From assembly GCA_002383325.1 (NCBI GenBank), contig DFYJ01000025.1, positions 1 to 22,347 on the forward strand: a stretch of 22,347 bases of DNA. Direction: 5' to 3'. The first letter of the stretch is position 1. Each line of letters starts with the position of its first letter. Positions 1 through 6,846 of the stretch are shown here, piece by piece. The position numbers were made by a program, and so were the translations under genes. This DNA is from Candidatus Aminicenantes bacterium UBA4085. Its GTDB lineage: Bacteria; Acidobacteriota; Aminicenantia; Aminicenantales; UBA4085. A model generated the notes under the pieces. It did no database searches, was not told where the DNA came from, and saw only the letters and a list, made by a program, of their open reading frames with translations.

Positions 1-500
1 AGCCCGGCCGCGGCCCCGACGGCGGCCGCGCCGCGCCGTTCGCTCCGCGGGACGCCCATCAATCCGGCCAAACCGGACGATGTGCCGCCGCCGATATAGA
101 CCGAAGGGCCCTCGCGGCCGAGGCTGTTACCGCCGGCGATGCTCAACACTCCGGCCGCGAACTTGGCCGCCACCGACTTGAACGGGACGACCCCCATCTC
201 TTTCCAGTAGTCGGCTTTAAGCTGGGGGATGCCGCTGCCTGCCGCCTCCGGCGCGGCGAACCGAAGCAGCAGGGCCACGAGGAGAGAGAAGCCCAGGATC
301 ACGAGAAGCGAGAGGGCGGCGAAGGCGGGCTTGGATCGTCCAGCAAAGGCGAGATAGGTACGCCGGAACAGAAGGTCGGTGCAGAACAAGAAGGCGACGC
401 TGGTCAACCCGGCCGCCAGGCTCAGGACGGCCGTCTGCCCCAAGGCCCGTGAATTATCGGGCAGCCTTTGGGAGGCTGTAAGTATCCGCTTATTCAACAT
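1..500 (-). CDS. ClC-family chloride channel/transporter, N-terminal part (cut by window edge)
   Basis: This is the first 166 codons of a ClC protein, which moves chloride across the inner membrane as a channel or Cl-/H+ exchanger. The 3' end lies beyond position 1. Starting at the ATG at 498-500, the translation shows hydrophobic helices and then the ClC signatures GSGIP at residues 88-92 and GREGP at 128-132. E130 matches the gating glutamate of the family (E148 in the E. coli exchanger). The stretch VAAKFAAGVLSIAGG between them also fits the family. No strong Shine-Dalgarno site precedes the ATG. The frame is open further upstream to a TGA near position 596, but no ATG, GTG or TTG is available there. 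A possible promoter lies at 592-620. Broken TrkA-C fragments just upstream suggest rearrangement around this gene. The family call is firm; channel versus exchanger cannot be decided. Confidence 0.88.
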   Translation of the reverse strand, partial: MLNKRILTASQRLPDNSRALGQTAVLSLAAGLTSVAFLFCTDLLFRRTYLAFAGRSKPAFAALSLLVILGFSLLVALLLRFAAPEAAGSGIPQLKADYWKEMGVVPFKSVAAKFAAGVLSIAGGNSLGREGPSVYIGGGTSSGLAGLMGVPRSERRGAAAVGAAAG

Positions 501-591
501 GATCTTTGTGAATCGCTTAGCCCGGTTTGCTTCCGCGGAACTGCCCGGGAAGGCGGCGCCTGAAGCGGCGCGGAGAGAAGCTGGTCGGCCT

Positions 592-620
592 ATTTTATTT
601 CATCGAGGCGTCTGGGTAAA
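592..620 (-). promoter_or_regulatory. Possible sigma70 promoter for the ClC gene
   Basis: On the minus strand a -35 TTTACC (615-620, 4 of 6 matches) and a -10 TAAAAT (592-597, 5 of 6) are separated by exactly 17 bp. The start would be near 585, giving a leader of about 85 nt before the ATG at 500. The -10 box overlaps the stop codon of the upstream RCK_C fragment. Confidence 0.4.
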
Positions 621-771
621 GCCCGTCGCCGAGCCGATCGGCCAACTCCCAGACCGTTTTGCCCGTGCCCAGAACGGTCAGGCGGTCTCCTGACCGCAAG
701 ACGGTCCGCCCGTGCGGGATCAAGATCTCTGAACCCCGGCCGACGGCCAGCAGGAGTAGGTCCTCGCCCAG
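595..771 (-). pseudogene. C-terminal fragment of a TrkA-C (RCK_C) domain protein
   Basis: The minus-strand frame ending in TAA at 595-597 reads as the C-terminal half of an RCK_C domain. It contains EDLLLLAVGRGSEILIP, then VLRSGDRLTVLG, then a short tail. The 'GD-x-L-x-VLG' ending is typical of TrkA-C ligand-binding domains of ion transport regulators, which also occur at the C-terminus of some transporters. The first part of the domain is missing. The frame opens just after a TAG, and residues encoded above about 771 do not look like the domain. The fragment sits directly upstream of the ClC gene in the same orientation, so it could be the tail of a former tandem transporter gene. Whether it is expressed is unknown. 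Confidence 0.5.
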
Positions 772-784
772 TGGAGGTCCTTGA

Positions 785-913
785 CGGCCTGTCCGGAGCG
801 GGGGGCCCGCGGGCCAATTGGTCATCCCGTCAGCCGACTATGTCATCCGCGGGGACGACCTTCTGGTTGTTCTCGGCGGCGAGCCCGACCTGAAGCGGAT
901 TCATCCCTCCTGA
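785..913 (+). pseudogene. Second C-terminal RCK_C fragment, opposite orientation
   Basis: On the plus strand, a frame that opens after a TGA at 782-784 and ends with TGA at 911-913 encodes about 42 residues, including GQLVIPSADYVIRGDDLLVVLG. It aligns without gaps to the end of the minus-strand RCK_C fragment next door: an 'IP' start, then V, R, D, L, V, L and G at matching positions. No start codon or N-terminal portion is present, so this is the 3' remnant of a separate gene. Its 5' break lies within about 15 bp of the 5' break of the neighbouring fragment. Confidence 0.45.
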
Positions 914-926
914 CCCTGCTCCCAGT

Positions 927-1907
927 CTATTTGGCCATCAGGACAATCTGAGCCTGGACGAAGCGGGACGCGTCCAAAAGGGAAATGCGGGCCGTCTTGC
1001 CGCCGGCGCCGATGTCGACTCGGTATTCGCGGCCTTCCACGAAGCGCCAGGGGATGATCTCGACCGTTCGGATGGCCTCCAGACCGAGATCCGCCGCCTT
1101 GAGCTCGATGACGGTCGAAGCCCGGAGATCGAGGCGGGAGGTAAAATCGCCGGCCGTCACGTCTGCAATCCGAGTCCCGCAGAGATTGAGGAACGAGCCG
1201 CGGACCTTCCCCGCGTCTTTCAGGGAGGCTTTGGATCCGGCCAAATACTGGACCGAATTGAGCGTCAACTCCAGCCCTTGGATCCGGCTCCGCAGATCGG
1301 CGGCCGCGCTCTCCAGTCCGGGGATCTGATCGGCCCGCGCTTGAAGCACCGCCGCTTCCTTTTCCTTCCCGGCCAGACTTGCTTTAAGCTCCGTGATCTC
1401 GTCCCGGCTCGCAGTCAAGGCTTTTTCGAGGCCGGCCAGCTCGTCCGCATTCTTGCGGGCTTCCTGGCGGGCCATAGCCGCTGCCGAAATCGGAGCGGAG
1501 CCCTGCGTCACCCCGGTCAGGAGTTCGCCGTCCGAATAATAGTTCCAGACTTTCTGCCCCACGAGCAGGAAGGGAGAAATCTGGGTCCTCCCCAGAATCG
1601 CCCTGGCTTCCTCCTCCCCCAAGCCACGGGAGAGCAGGAATTCCAAGCTGATCTGCCAATGGCTGTCGCCGGCCGCTGCCTCGCGAGAGGCCGGGAGCGT
1701 GGCCGGGAATCCGGATATCTCGTCTTGAGCCAGGACCAAGGCCCTGGTCTTTTCCTCGATTTGCTTCTTGAGGCCGGCGCCCTCAGCCTCCAGGGCTTGA
1801 ACCTGGGCTTTCAGGCTCTCCACTTGGGACCTCTGGCAAGCCGGCAGGATGAGAAGCCCAGTGGCCAAACCGAACAAAACAATGGCGGAAAAGAGATTGC
1901 GGCGCAT
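927..1907 (-). CDS. Coiled-coil lipoprotein of unknown function
   Basis: This is a 326-residue predicted lipoprotein. From the ATG at 1907 it has a short basic start (MRR), a hydrophobic stretch and a lipobox-like LPAC ending in C24, which would be the lipidated residue. A heptad-like coiled coil follows (about residues 25-60), then a globular stretch, a second long coiled coil rich in A, E, L and K (about 145-215), and a beta-rich C-terminal domain. I do not recognise the C-terminal domain. The ATG at 1907 is preferred over an in-frame TTG at 1919 because GGAGG lies 7 nt upstream of it. A near-consensus promoter sits about 77 bp upstream. The gene is monocistronic; its 3' end faces the RCK_C fragment. 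An envelope-anchored structural or sensor role is possible but not shown. Confidence 0.75.
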   Translation of the reverse strand: MRRNLFSAIVLFGLATGLLILPACQRSQVESLKAQVQALEAEGAGLKKQIEEKTRALVLAQDEISGFPATLPASREAAAGDSHWQISLEFLLSRGLGEEEARAILGRTQISPFLLVGQKVWNYYSDGELLTGVTQGSAPISAAAMARQEARKNADELAGLEKALTASRDEITELKASLAGKEKEAAVLQARADQIPGLESAAADLRSRIQGLELTLNSVQYLAGSKASLKDAGKVRGSFLNLCGTRIADVTAGDFTSRLDLRASTVIELKAADLGLEAIRTVEIIPWRFVEGREYRVDIGAGGKTARISLLDASRFVQAQIVLMAK

Positions 1908-1983
1908 GACGACCTCCAACGTTTTTATTTAACCCGGAAAGACATCCATCCGGATCGACGGCACATCCAAACCCTTTGAATTC

Positions 1984-2012
1984 AATATAAATGGCGATAT
2001 ATATCCTGTCAA
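1984..2012 (-). promoter_or_regulatory. Strong sigma70 promoter for the coiled-coil lipoprotein
   Basis: On the minus strand a perfect -35 TTGACA (2007-2012) and a -10 TATATT (1984-1989, 5 of 6) are separated by 17 bp, in a clear AT-rich island. Transcription would begin near 1977, leaving a leader of about 70 nt with GGAGG before the ATG at 1907. Confidence 0.8.
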
Positions 2013-2086
2013 GCGCAGGAGCGGTTTTATGGACATTCGAGGCGCCTTCTCCAGCCGGCCGGTTTTGAGCTCGGCTGGGCCCGTTC

Positions 2087-2095
2087 TGCTATAAT
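2087..2095 (+). promoter_or_regulatory. Extended -10 promoter TGCTATAAT for the JAB-like gene/subtilase unit
   Basis: A perfect -10 TATAAT (2090-2095) is preceded by TGC (2087-2089), an extended -10 element. A -35-like TTGAGC at 2065-2070 is 19 bp away, which is too long to count on. The predicted start, 7-8 nt downstream, falls on or next to the ATG at 2103, so the mRNA would be leaderless. Confidence 0.65.
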
Positions 2096-2102
2096 GTTGA
2101 AG

Positions 2103-2507
2103 ATGGATTTCTACCTGACCCCGGATGCCCGACAAGACCTGGAGTCCGCCGCCTGCGCAGGCGGGAAGGGCGGCACGGCGGGCTTCCTGACCGGGCATGT
2201 CCTGGGCGGCCGCTTCATCGTCGAGGGAATCGTGGCCGCGGCCGGGATCGAGGCTGCGGCCGATCCGGATGTTTACTTCGAGCTGGACGGGCGCCGGCCC
2301 GGCCGGATCATCGGGTTCTTCATCCTCTCCGCATCCGCCGCCGCCCGACGGCCCTTCCTGCGCCCCCACGCCTGCGGCAGGCTGGTCCTGACGCCGATGC
2401 GGGCCAGGACCCGCGGACCGGCCTGGCAGGGATTCACGATCGAGTTCGACGGCCGATTCTCCTTCTCCCCGTGCGGCATCGTCCGCTTCGGGAAGTCCCC
2501 GCGATGA
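2103..2507 (+). CDS. Small hypothetical protein with a JAB/MPN-like pattern lacking metal ligands
   Basis: This is a 134-residue protein without a signal peptide or membrane segment. The pattern GFLTGHVLGGRFIVEGI near the N-terminus, followed about 35 residues later by RIIGFFI, resembles the first strands and the 'GxxHSHP' strand of JAB1/MPN/Mov34 domains. The HxH...SxxD metal motif of active JAMM peptidases is absent: SASA stands where HSHP would be. If the fold is right, the protein is catalytically inactive. This fold call is an inference from pattern only. I chose the ATG at 2103 over the in-frame ATG at 2094 because the latter lies inside the -10 box. The subtilase gene starts 25 nt downstream, probably in the same transcript. 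Confidence 0.6.
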   Translation: MDFYLTPDARQDLESAACAGGKGGTAGFLTGHVLGGRFIVEGIVAAAGIEAAADPDVYFELDGRRPGRIIGFFILSASAAARRPFLRPHACGRLVLTPMRARTRGPAWQGFTIEFDGRFSFSPCGIVRFGKSPR

Positions 2508-2532
2508 GCATCGCCCCGCCCAGGAGGAATTC

Positions 2533-4017
2533 ATGAAGCCGAAAGCCCCGCCGATCCTCGGTTTGGCCGCCCTTCTGCTTTGCGCCGCCGCAGCGGCCCC
2601 GGGCTTGGCCCCCGCCGCGACGGAAACCAAGATACGGCAGAACCTCCAACAGGCCTTGAGCTCGGCCGAGGGCGCGGCAGACTCCTTTCCGGTCTGGGTC
2701 TATTTCCGAGACAAGGATGTCGCGCCCGGCGCCGCGATGAGCCGGGCCCTGGCCGAGGCCCGGGCCGGACTTCGGGCCCGCAGCCTGGCGCGCCGGGCCA
2801 AGACTCGGACGGCGGGGACCCTGGTCGATGAACAGGACCTGCCTGTCTCGGCGGCCTACGCGGCCAAGGCCAGGGCGCTCTCCTCGGACGTCAGGGCCGT
2901 ATCGCGCTGGCTGAACGCGGTCTCCGTCGAGGCGACTCCGGCCCAGATAGCGGCCCTAGCCCGGCTCGACTTCGTCACAGCGCTGGATCTGGTCCGCGGA
3001 TTTAAGCGCGAGGATCCCTCAATCCTCCGGGAAGCGGAGGCCGATGACGAGTCGGCAGCCTCCCTCGATCCCAACCCCGGCCTCAAGGCCTTCTATGGAG
3101 CCGCCTACCGGCAAGTGGCGATGATGGGCGTGCCGGAGCTGCATGCGGCCGGGCTGACGGGCAAGGGTGTCGTCGTCTGTCTGCTCGACCTCGGCTTTCA
3201 CAAGACGCACGAAGCCCTCCGCTCGGGCCGGGTCATCGCCGAGCACGACTTCGTCATGAAGGATGGGGACGTCCAGCAGAACCCCCTCGTCCCGTCCGAC
3301 TACACCGATTACCACGGCACGGCCTGCTGGTCGCTTCTGGGCGGCTATATGCCCGGCACCATGGTCGGGCCGGCCTACGGGGCCGATTTCATCCTCGGCC
3401 GGACCGAGGATGACCGCTCGGAGACGCCGGTCGAAGAGGACTACTGGGCGGCGGGGATCGAGTGGGCCGAGTCGCTGGGAGCCGACGTGGTCTCCTCCTC
3501 GCTCGGCTACATCAACTGGTACCGCTTCGCGGACATGGACGGGCGGACGGCCGTGACGACCAAGGCGGCCAATCGGGCCACCGACCTGGGGGTGGTCGTC
3601 GTCAATGCCGCCGGCAACGAGCGGGCCAACGCCTGGGGCCACATCATCGCCCCGGCCGACGGCTTCGACGTCCTGTCGATCGGGGCCGTCGACTCCAACC
3701 GCAAGATCTCGAGCTTCAGCTCGCCCGGCCCCACCGCCGACGGACGGATCAAGCCCGAGGTCTGCGCCATGGGCGTCAGGTGCTTCGTCGCCCGCAGCGG
3801 GCTCGGCGTGGGCGATTCCTCCTACGCCATCGGCAGCGGGACGTCCTATGCGACGCCGCTGGCCGCGGGAGTCGTCGCCCTCCTTCTTGAGGCCCATCCT
3901 GATTGGACCGTGGCCCAGGTGCGCGAGGCCTTGATGTCCACCGCCGGCAACGCCGACTCCCCGAACAACGACTACGGCTGGGGCATCGTCAACGGCCCGG
4001 CCGCGGTCCGGAAATAG
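2533..4017 (+). CDS. Secreted subtilisin-like serine peptidase (S8 family)
   Basis: This is a 494-residue exported subtilase that should cleave proteins outside the cytoplasm. A Sec signal peptide (about residues 1-29) precedes an inhibitory-type propeptide region (about 30-165) and then the S8 domain. The catalytic set is complete: D219 in LLDLGF, H261 in DYHGTA, N362 of the oxyanion hole in NAAGNE, and S438 in GTSYATP. The domain runs to the C-terminus, with no added sorting or beta-sandwich domain. The ATG is set by AGGAGG at 2522-2527, 5 nt upstream. The gene follows the small JAB-like gene by 25 nt and is probably co-transcribed from 2087-2095. A 7-bp hairpin lies just after the stop. 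The substrate is unknown; nutrient proteolysis is the simplest guess. Confidence 0.93.
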   Translation: MKPKAPPILGLAALLLCAAAAAPGLAPAATETKIRQNLQQALSSAEGAADSFPVWVYFRDKDVAPGAAMSRALAEARAGLRARSLARRAKTRTAGTLVDEQDLPVSAAYAAKARALSSDVRAVSRWLNAVSVEATPAQIAALARLDFVTALDLVRGFKREDPSILREAEADDESAASLDPNPGLKAFYGAAYRQVAMMGVPELHAAGLTGKGVVVCLLDLGFHKTHEALRSGRVIAEHDFVMKDGDVQQNPLVPSDYTDYHGTACWSLLGGYMPGTMVGPAYGADFILGRTEDDRSETPVEEDYWAAGIEWAESLGADVVSSSLGYINWYRFADMDGRTAVTTKAANRATDLGVVVVNAAGNERANAWGHIIAPADGFDVLSIGAVDSNRKISSFSSPGPTADGRIKPEVCAMGVRCFVARSGLGVGDSSYAIGSGTSYATPLAAGVVALLLEAHPDWTVAQVREALMSTAGNADSPNNDYGWGIVNGPAAVRK

Positions 4018-4022
4018 GCCGA

Positions 4023-4046
4023 GTCCCGGCTTTCGCGCACCGGGAC
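4023..4046 (+). terminator. Hairpin after the subtilase gene, possible terminator
   Basis: GTCCCGG (4023-4029) and CCGGGAC (4040-4046) form a perfect 7-bp stem with a 10-nt loop, starting 5 nt after the subtilase stop codon. No T-run follows, so intrinsic termination is doubtful. It may instead protect the mRNA 3' end. Confidence 0.35.
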
Positions 4047-4074
4047 CTCCGGCCGGCCACGCGCCGCCCCCGGC

Positions 4075-4102
4075 TTGACAACCCCGGCAATCTCGATATG
4101 AT
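4075..4102 (+). promoter_or_regulatory. Sigma70 promoter for the DUF2147 gene
   Basis: A perfect -35 TTGACA (4075-4080) and a -10 TATGAT (4097-4102, 5 of 6) are separated by 16 bp. The start would be near 4109, about 30 nt before the ATG, with GGAGGA at 4127-4132 as the ribosome site. Confidence 0.75.
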
Positions 4103-4138
4103 GAACTGGCGGAAAATCCGTTCCACGGAGGAAGAATG

Positions 4139-4603
4139 ATGAAGCGCGCACTCGCCATTTCGCTCATGCTGTTGCTGGCCCTCGGGCTTCTGGCCCCGGC
4201 TCTGCGGGCCCAGGGCAACCTGGTCGGCATCTGGAAGACCGTCGCCGACGAAGGCCCCGACAAGGGCAAAGCCAAGTCTCACCTGGAAATCTTCGAGAAG
4301 AACGGCGTCTTTTTCGCCCGCATCCATAAGCTCCTGCTCGAGCCTCAGGACAAGGTCTGCGAGAACTGCAAGGGCGACCTGAAGGGCAAGCCGCTGGTCG
4401 GCCTGGTCATCATGTCCGACATGAAGAAGACCGGCAAGATCGACAAGAACATGGGCGAGGAGTATGCCGGCGGCGAGATCATGGATCCCGAGAACGGCAA
4501 GTCCTACCGCTGCAAGATCTGGGTCAAGGGCGACACCCTGACGGTCCGCGGCTACCTGGCCATGTTCCACAGGACCCAATACTGGTACCGGGTCAAGCCG
4601 TAA
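4139..4603 (+). CDS. Exported DUF2147 family protein
   Basis: This is a 154-residue exported protein of the DUF2147 family, small secreted or periplasmic beta-rich proteins of unknown function. A signal peptide (about residues 1-25, ending ALRAQ) is followed by the usual opening GIWKT (30-34), a paired-cysteine segment CENC (C74, C77), the GGEIMDPENGKSY block, and the family's closing pattern VRGY...RTQYWYR. Two ATG codons stand in tandem (4136 and 4139). The second is 7 nt from GGAGG and is preferred; starting at 4136 would add one Met. The gene has its own promoter at 4075-4102. Its stop lies only 4 bp from the stop of the convergent acyltransferase gene, with no intrinsic terminator between them. 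Confidence 0.88.
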   Translation: MKRALAISLMLLLALGLLAPALRAQGNLVGIWKTVADEGPDKGKAKSHLEIFEKNGVFFARIHKLLLEPQDKVCENCKGDLKGKPLVGLVIMSDMKKTGKIDKNMGEEYAGGEIMDPENGKSYRCKIWVKGDTLTVRGYLAMFHRTQYWYRVKP

Positions 4604-4607
4604 CGGC

Positions 4608-5264
4608 TCAGCTCAACAGAAGAGCTTCCGCCTTTTCGTCCAGATCGCGAAGGGCCCGCTCCGCCCGGACGCGCTCGGCCTCCAGCGCTTCGCCGCCGAG
4701 GCCGGGAGGGATTTCGATCGGCTCGCCGTAAAGAGCGACCGCCCGCGAGAAGAGGCGCGGCATCTCGAATCGATCCCAGCTCCCGAGGACCCGCTTGCGT
4801 GCGGCCGCCAGGGTGTAGGGGATGAGAAACGCTCCCGTCTCGGCCGCCAGACGGACGGCCCCCGGCTTGAGCTCCCGGTCCGGGCCGCGCGGCCCGTCCG
4901 GGACGATCAGCACTTCCCCCCCGGCCCGCAGCTCCCGCAGCATCGCCACCCAAGCCTGCCGCATGAAGTGCGAGGCGGAGCCGCGGATGATCTTGTAGCC
5001 CCATTTGTCGATCAGCCGGACCACGAGCTCCCCGTCCTGGGAGGGGCTGACCAGAGGCATGATGCCGCGTCGGCGGAAAGTCCAGGGGGCGCTGAAGATC
5101 TTACCGTGCCAAACCAGGATGACGACGGGGCGCCCGGCCCGGCGCAGGCCCTCGTAGGACTCCCGGCCCACAACCCGCCGGCGGAGGCTCAGCATCCAGA
5201 GGGACATCAGCGGACGGCCGAGGACATCGAGGGCGGCCTGCTCGAGCTTCTTGCGAAATCGCAT
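4608..5264 (-). CDS. DUF374 lysophospholipid-type acyltransferase
   Basis: This is a 218-residue protein of the DUF374 branch of the lysophospholipid acyltransferase superfamily, expected to move an acyl chain onto a lipid at the inner membrane. Visible motifs are WHGK (H53) with a hydrophobic strand before it, SQDGE (D77), RGSAS at about 94-98, and PDGPRGP at 122-128. These are the family's conserved blocks; H53 and D77 would form the catalytic pair. DUF374 genes are often found near lipid A and envelope genes, but no such neighbours are present here. The exact substrate cannot be read from sequence. A promoter at 5274-5302 would start transcription only about 3 nt before the ATG. The gene converges on the DUF2147 gene with a 4-bp gap. 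Confidence 0.88.
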   Translation of the reverse strand: MRFRKKLEQAALDVLGRPLMSLWMLSLRRRVVGRESYEGLRRAGRPVVILVWHGKIFSAPWTFRRRGIMPLVSPSQDGELVVRLIDKWGYKIIRGSASHFMRQAWVAMLRELRAGGEVLIVPDGPRGPDRELKPGAVRLAAETGAFLIPYTLAAARKRVLGSWDRFEMPRLFSRAVALYGEPIEIPPGLGGEALEAERVRAERALRDLDEKAEALLLS

Positions 5265-5273
5265 CGGGGTTTC

Positions 5274-5302
5274 ATGCTATGCGAAACTTCCGCGCGAGTC
5301 AA
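5274..5302 (-). promoter_or_regulatory. Promoter for the DUF374 acyltransferase, near-leaderless
   Basis: On the minus strand a -35 TTGACT (5297-5302, 5 of 6) and a -10 TAGCAT (5274-5279, 4 of 6) are separated by 17 bp. The predicted start near 5267 leaves only a few nucleotides before the ATG at 5264, and no Shine-Dalgarno site is present. Confidence 0.5.
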
Positions 5303-5333
5303 AAGAGGCCGGCGCTTCTCCGCCGTCGGCCGA

Positions 5334-5394
5334 CCATAGGCCGTTTTATCCCCCCAAGGCAGTTGATTCATCGCTATCCGATCACGGCCTATGG
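5334..5394. repeat. Perfect 10-bp inverted repeat with a 41-nt centre
   Basis: CCATAGGCCG (5334-5343) is matched exactly by CGGCCTATGG (5385-5394), with 41 nt between. It lies in the 191-bp gap between the acyltransferase and symporter genes, upstream of the acyltransferase promoter. It could form a stem-loop in either transcript or be a paired binding site; nothing in the sequence decides this. Confidence 0.6.
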
Positions 5395-5411
5395 CTCCGT
5401 AGCCCCCGACG

Positions 5412-5455
5412 GTGTACCCCGAATCGCTCTATGTCCCCGAAATCCGGCGAAGAGC
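5412..5455 (-). repeat. Copy 1 of the 40-46 bp intergenic repeat
   Basis: Read on the minus strand this copy begins GCTCTTCGCCGGATTTCGGG and ends AGCGATTCGGGGTACACC. It shares its start, middle TTCGGG and end blocks with the copies at 9653-9693, 10052-10090 and 12631-12673. It ends one base before the stop codon of the symporter gene, so it is the first sequence transcribed past that gene. Confidence 0.7.
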
Positions 5456-6835
5456 CTATCTGAATTTATCCCACCACAGCCCAACAACGAAGCCGAGGGC
5501 GCTCAGGCCGAGGCCGAAGGGCAGCGAGAACGGCCAGGAGGGCAGCGGAAGGGGAAGAATTCCGGCCGAGGAAAGGAACGACAAGACCGCGAAGCCGCCG
5601 CCCAGGCTGAGGCTCAACAGCCCGGCCAGTGGACGCCGTTTGGCCGAGAGAATCATGGCCAGCCCCGGGACAAAGAAGCCCTCGGCCATGATCTCGGAAG
5701 CCAGTCCGAGCGTCTGGAGGATGCTCTGGAAGCGGGCCGCAACCGCGAAGGCCGCGGCGGCGGCAAGAACAAGGGCCAGCCGGCTGGCTCCCGGGCCGCG
5801 ATCTGGACGCCCCTCCCGGCCGCGGCCGAAGACGTCCCGCACCAGGGCCAATCCGCCCGCGCTCAAGGCCGTGTCGAGCGTCGACAGGATCGCGGCCAGA
5901 ACCGCGGCGAAAAGCAGGCTCCCCAGAAAGGGCCCGAGCTTGTCGGCGATCAAAGCCGGCACGAGCGAACCCTTGGGAAGATTCCCGCCAAAGACCGGAC
6001 GGGCCAGGACCCCGATCATCACAACCAGCCCGTAGAGGACAGCCAGGGCTGCGGCCGAAGCCGCCAGGCCGAATCGCGCCGCCCGCCCGCTTCGCGCGGC
6101 TTGGATCCGCTGATGGGCGATGGGAGAGATCGTCCAGGCCAAGGTCATGGACAGGAAGATCAGCCCATATTCCGGGAATCCGGCTCCCAGCCCGGACCCG
6201 CCCGCGACGTTCGGCGGCGCGGCCATCGCCCCCCCCGCCGACATCCGAGACAGGAAAACGGCCAAGCCGCCCAGCCCGGCGGCCAGAAAAGCGCACTGGA
6301 CGACATCGGAAGCGATGACGGAGCGCAATCCGCCGGCCGCGCTGTAGATCAGCACGACCGCCGTCCCGGCCGCCATGCACTCGAGGTAGGGCCGGCGCAC
6401 GGAGGCGCTCAGGAAAGTCCCCAGGGCGGCCATTTGAGAGGCGGCCAGGAGGACCATGTACCAAACCAGCAGAGCCGCCGTGATGGTCCGGACCACCGGC
6501 CCATAGCGCAGCCCGGCCAGCTCGGGCAGAGTCGGTGCCGGCAGGCGCCGGAGCGGTCCGGCCAGGGCCAGGAGGACCAGGATGGAAGCCACCGCCGGGA
6601 ACCCGATCAGCCAGAGGGCGCCCGCCCCCTGCAGGAATGCATCGTCGGCCGTGACCAGGATCGAGCCGGCTCCGAACCAGGATGCGGTCAGAGAAAGGGC
6701 CATGAGCGGACCCGTCAGCCGGCGCGAAGCCAGGAAGAAATCCTCGAATCCCCTCATCCGGCGGCGGGCGGCCAGCCCGGCCGAAAGAACGGCTGCGAGA
6801 TAGACGGCCAGGAGGATCCAGGAGCCGGCGCGCAT
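5456..6835 (-). CDS. Sodium:solute symporter (SSS / SLC5 family)
   Basis: This is a 459-residue inner-membrane transporter with about 12-13 hydrophobic helices. It is expected to use the sodium gradient to import a small solute. Family marks are FEDFFLASRRLTGP (30-43) at the start of the second helix region, SLTASWFGAGS (48-58), GGLRSVIASDVVQ (168-180), and LSTLDTALSAGG in the helix carrying the Na+-binding Ser/Thr residues. The reading frame is open for 64 codons upstream, but that stretch is Arg- and Pro-rich and overlaps the divergent lolA gene. The ATG at 6835 therefore gives the right N-terminus (MRAGSWILLAVYL). The substrate cannot be told from sequence. The gene is divergent from lolA across a 35-bp region with overlapping promoters. 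An intergenic repeat copy follows its stop. Confidence 0.9.
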   Translation of the reverse strand: MRAGSWILLAVYLAAVLSAGLAARRRMRGFEDFFLASRRLTGPLMALSLTASWFGAGSILVTADDAFLQGAGALWLIGFPAVASILVLLALAGPLRRLPAPTLPELAGLRYGPVVRTITAALLVWYMVLLAASQMAALGTFLSASVRRPYLECMAAGTAVVLIYSAAGGLRSVIASDVVQCAFLAAGLGGLAVFLSRMSAGGAMAAPPNVAGGSGLGAGFPEYGLIFLSMTLAWTISPIAHQRIQAARSGRAARFGLAASAAALAVLYGLVVMIGVLARPVFGGNLPKGSLVPALIADKLGPFLGSLLFAAVLAAILSTLDTALSAGGLALVRDVFGRGREGRPDRGPGASRLALVLAAAAAFAVAARFQSILQTLGLASEIMAEGFFVPGLAMILSAKRRPLAGLLSLSLGGGFAVLSFLSSAGILPLPLPSWPFSLPFGLGLSALGFVVGLWWDKFR

Positions 6836-6846
6836 GGCTGGGTCCC

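Noticed and set aside
3019..4275. A 418-codon minus-strand frame over the subtilase
   Set aside because: It is antisense to a gene with all catalytic residues; the product is Gly- and Asp-rich shadow sequence and crosses a strong promoter.
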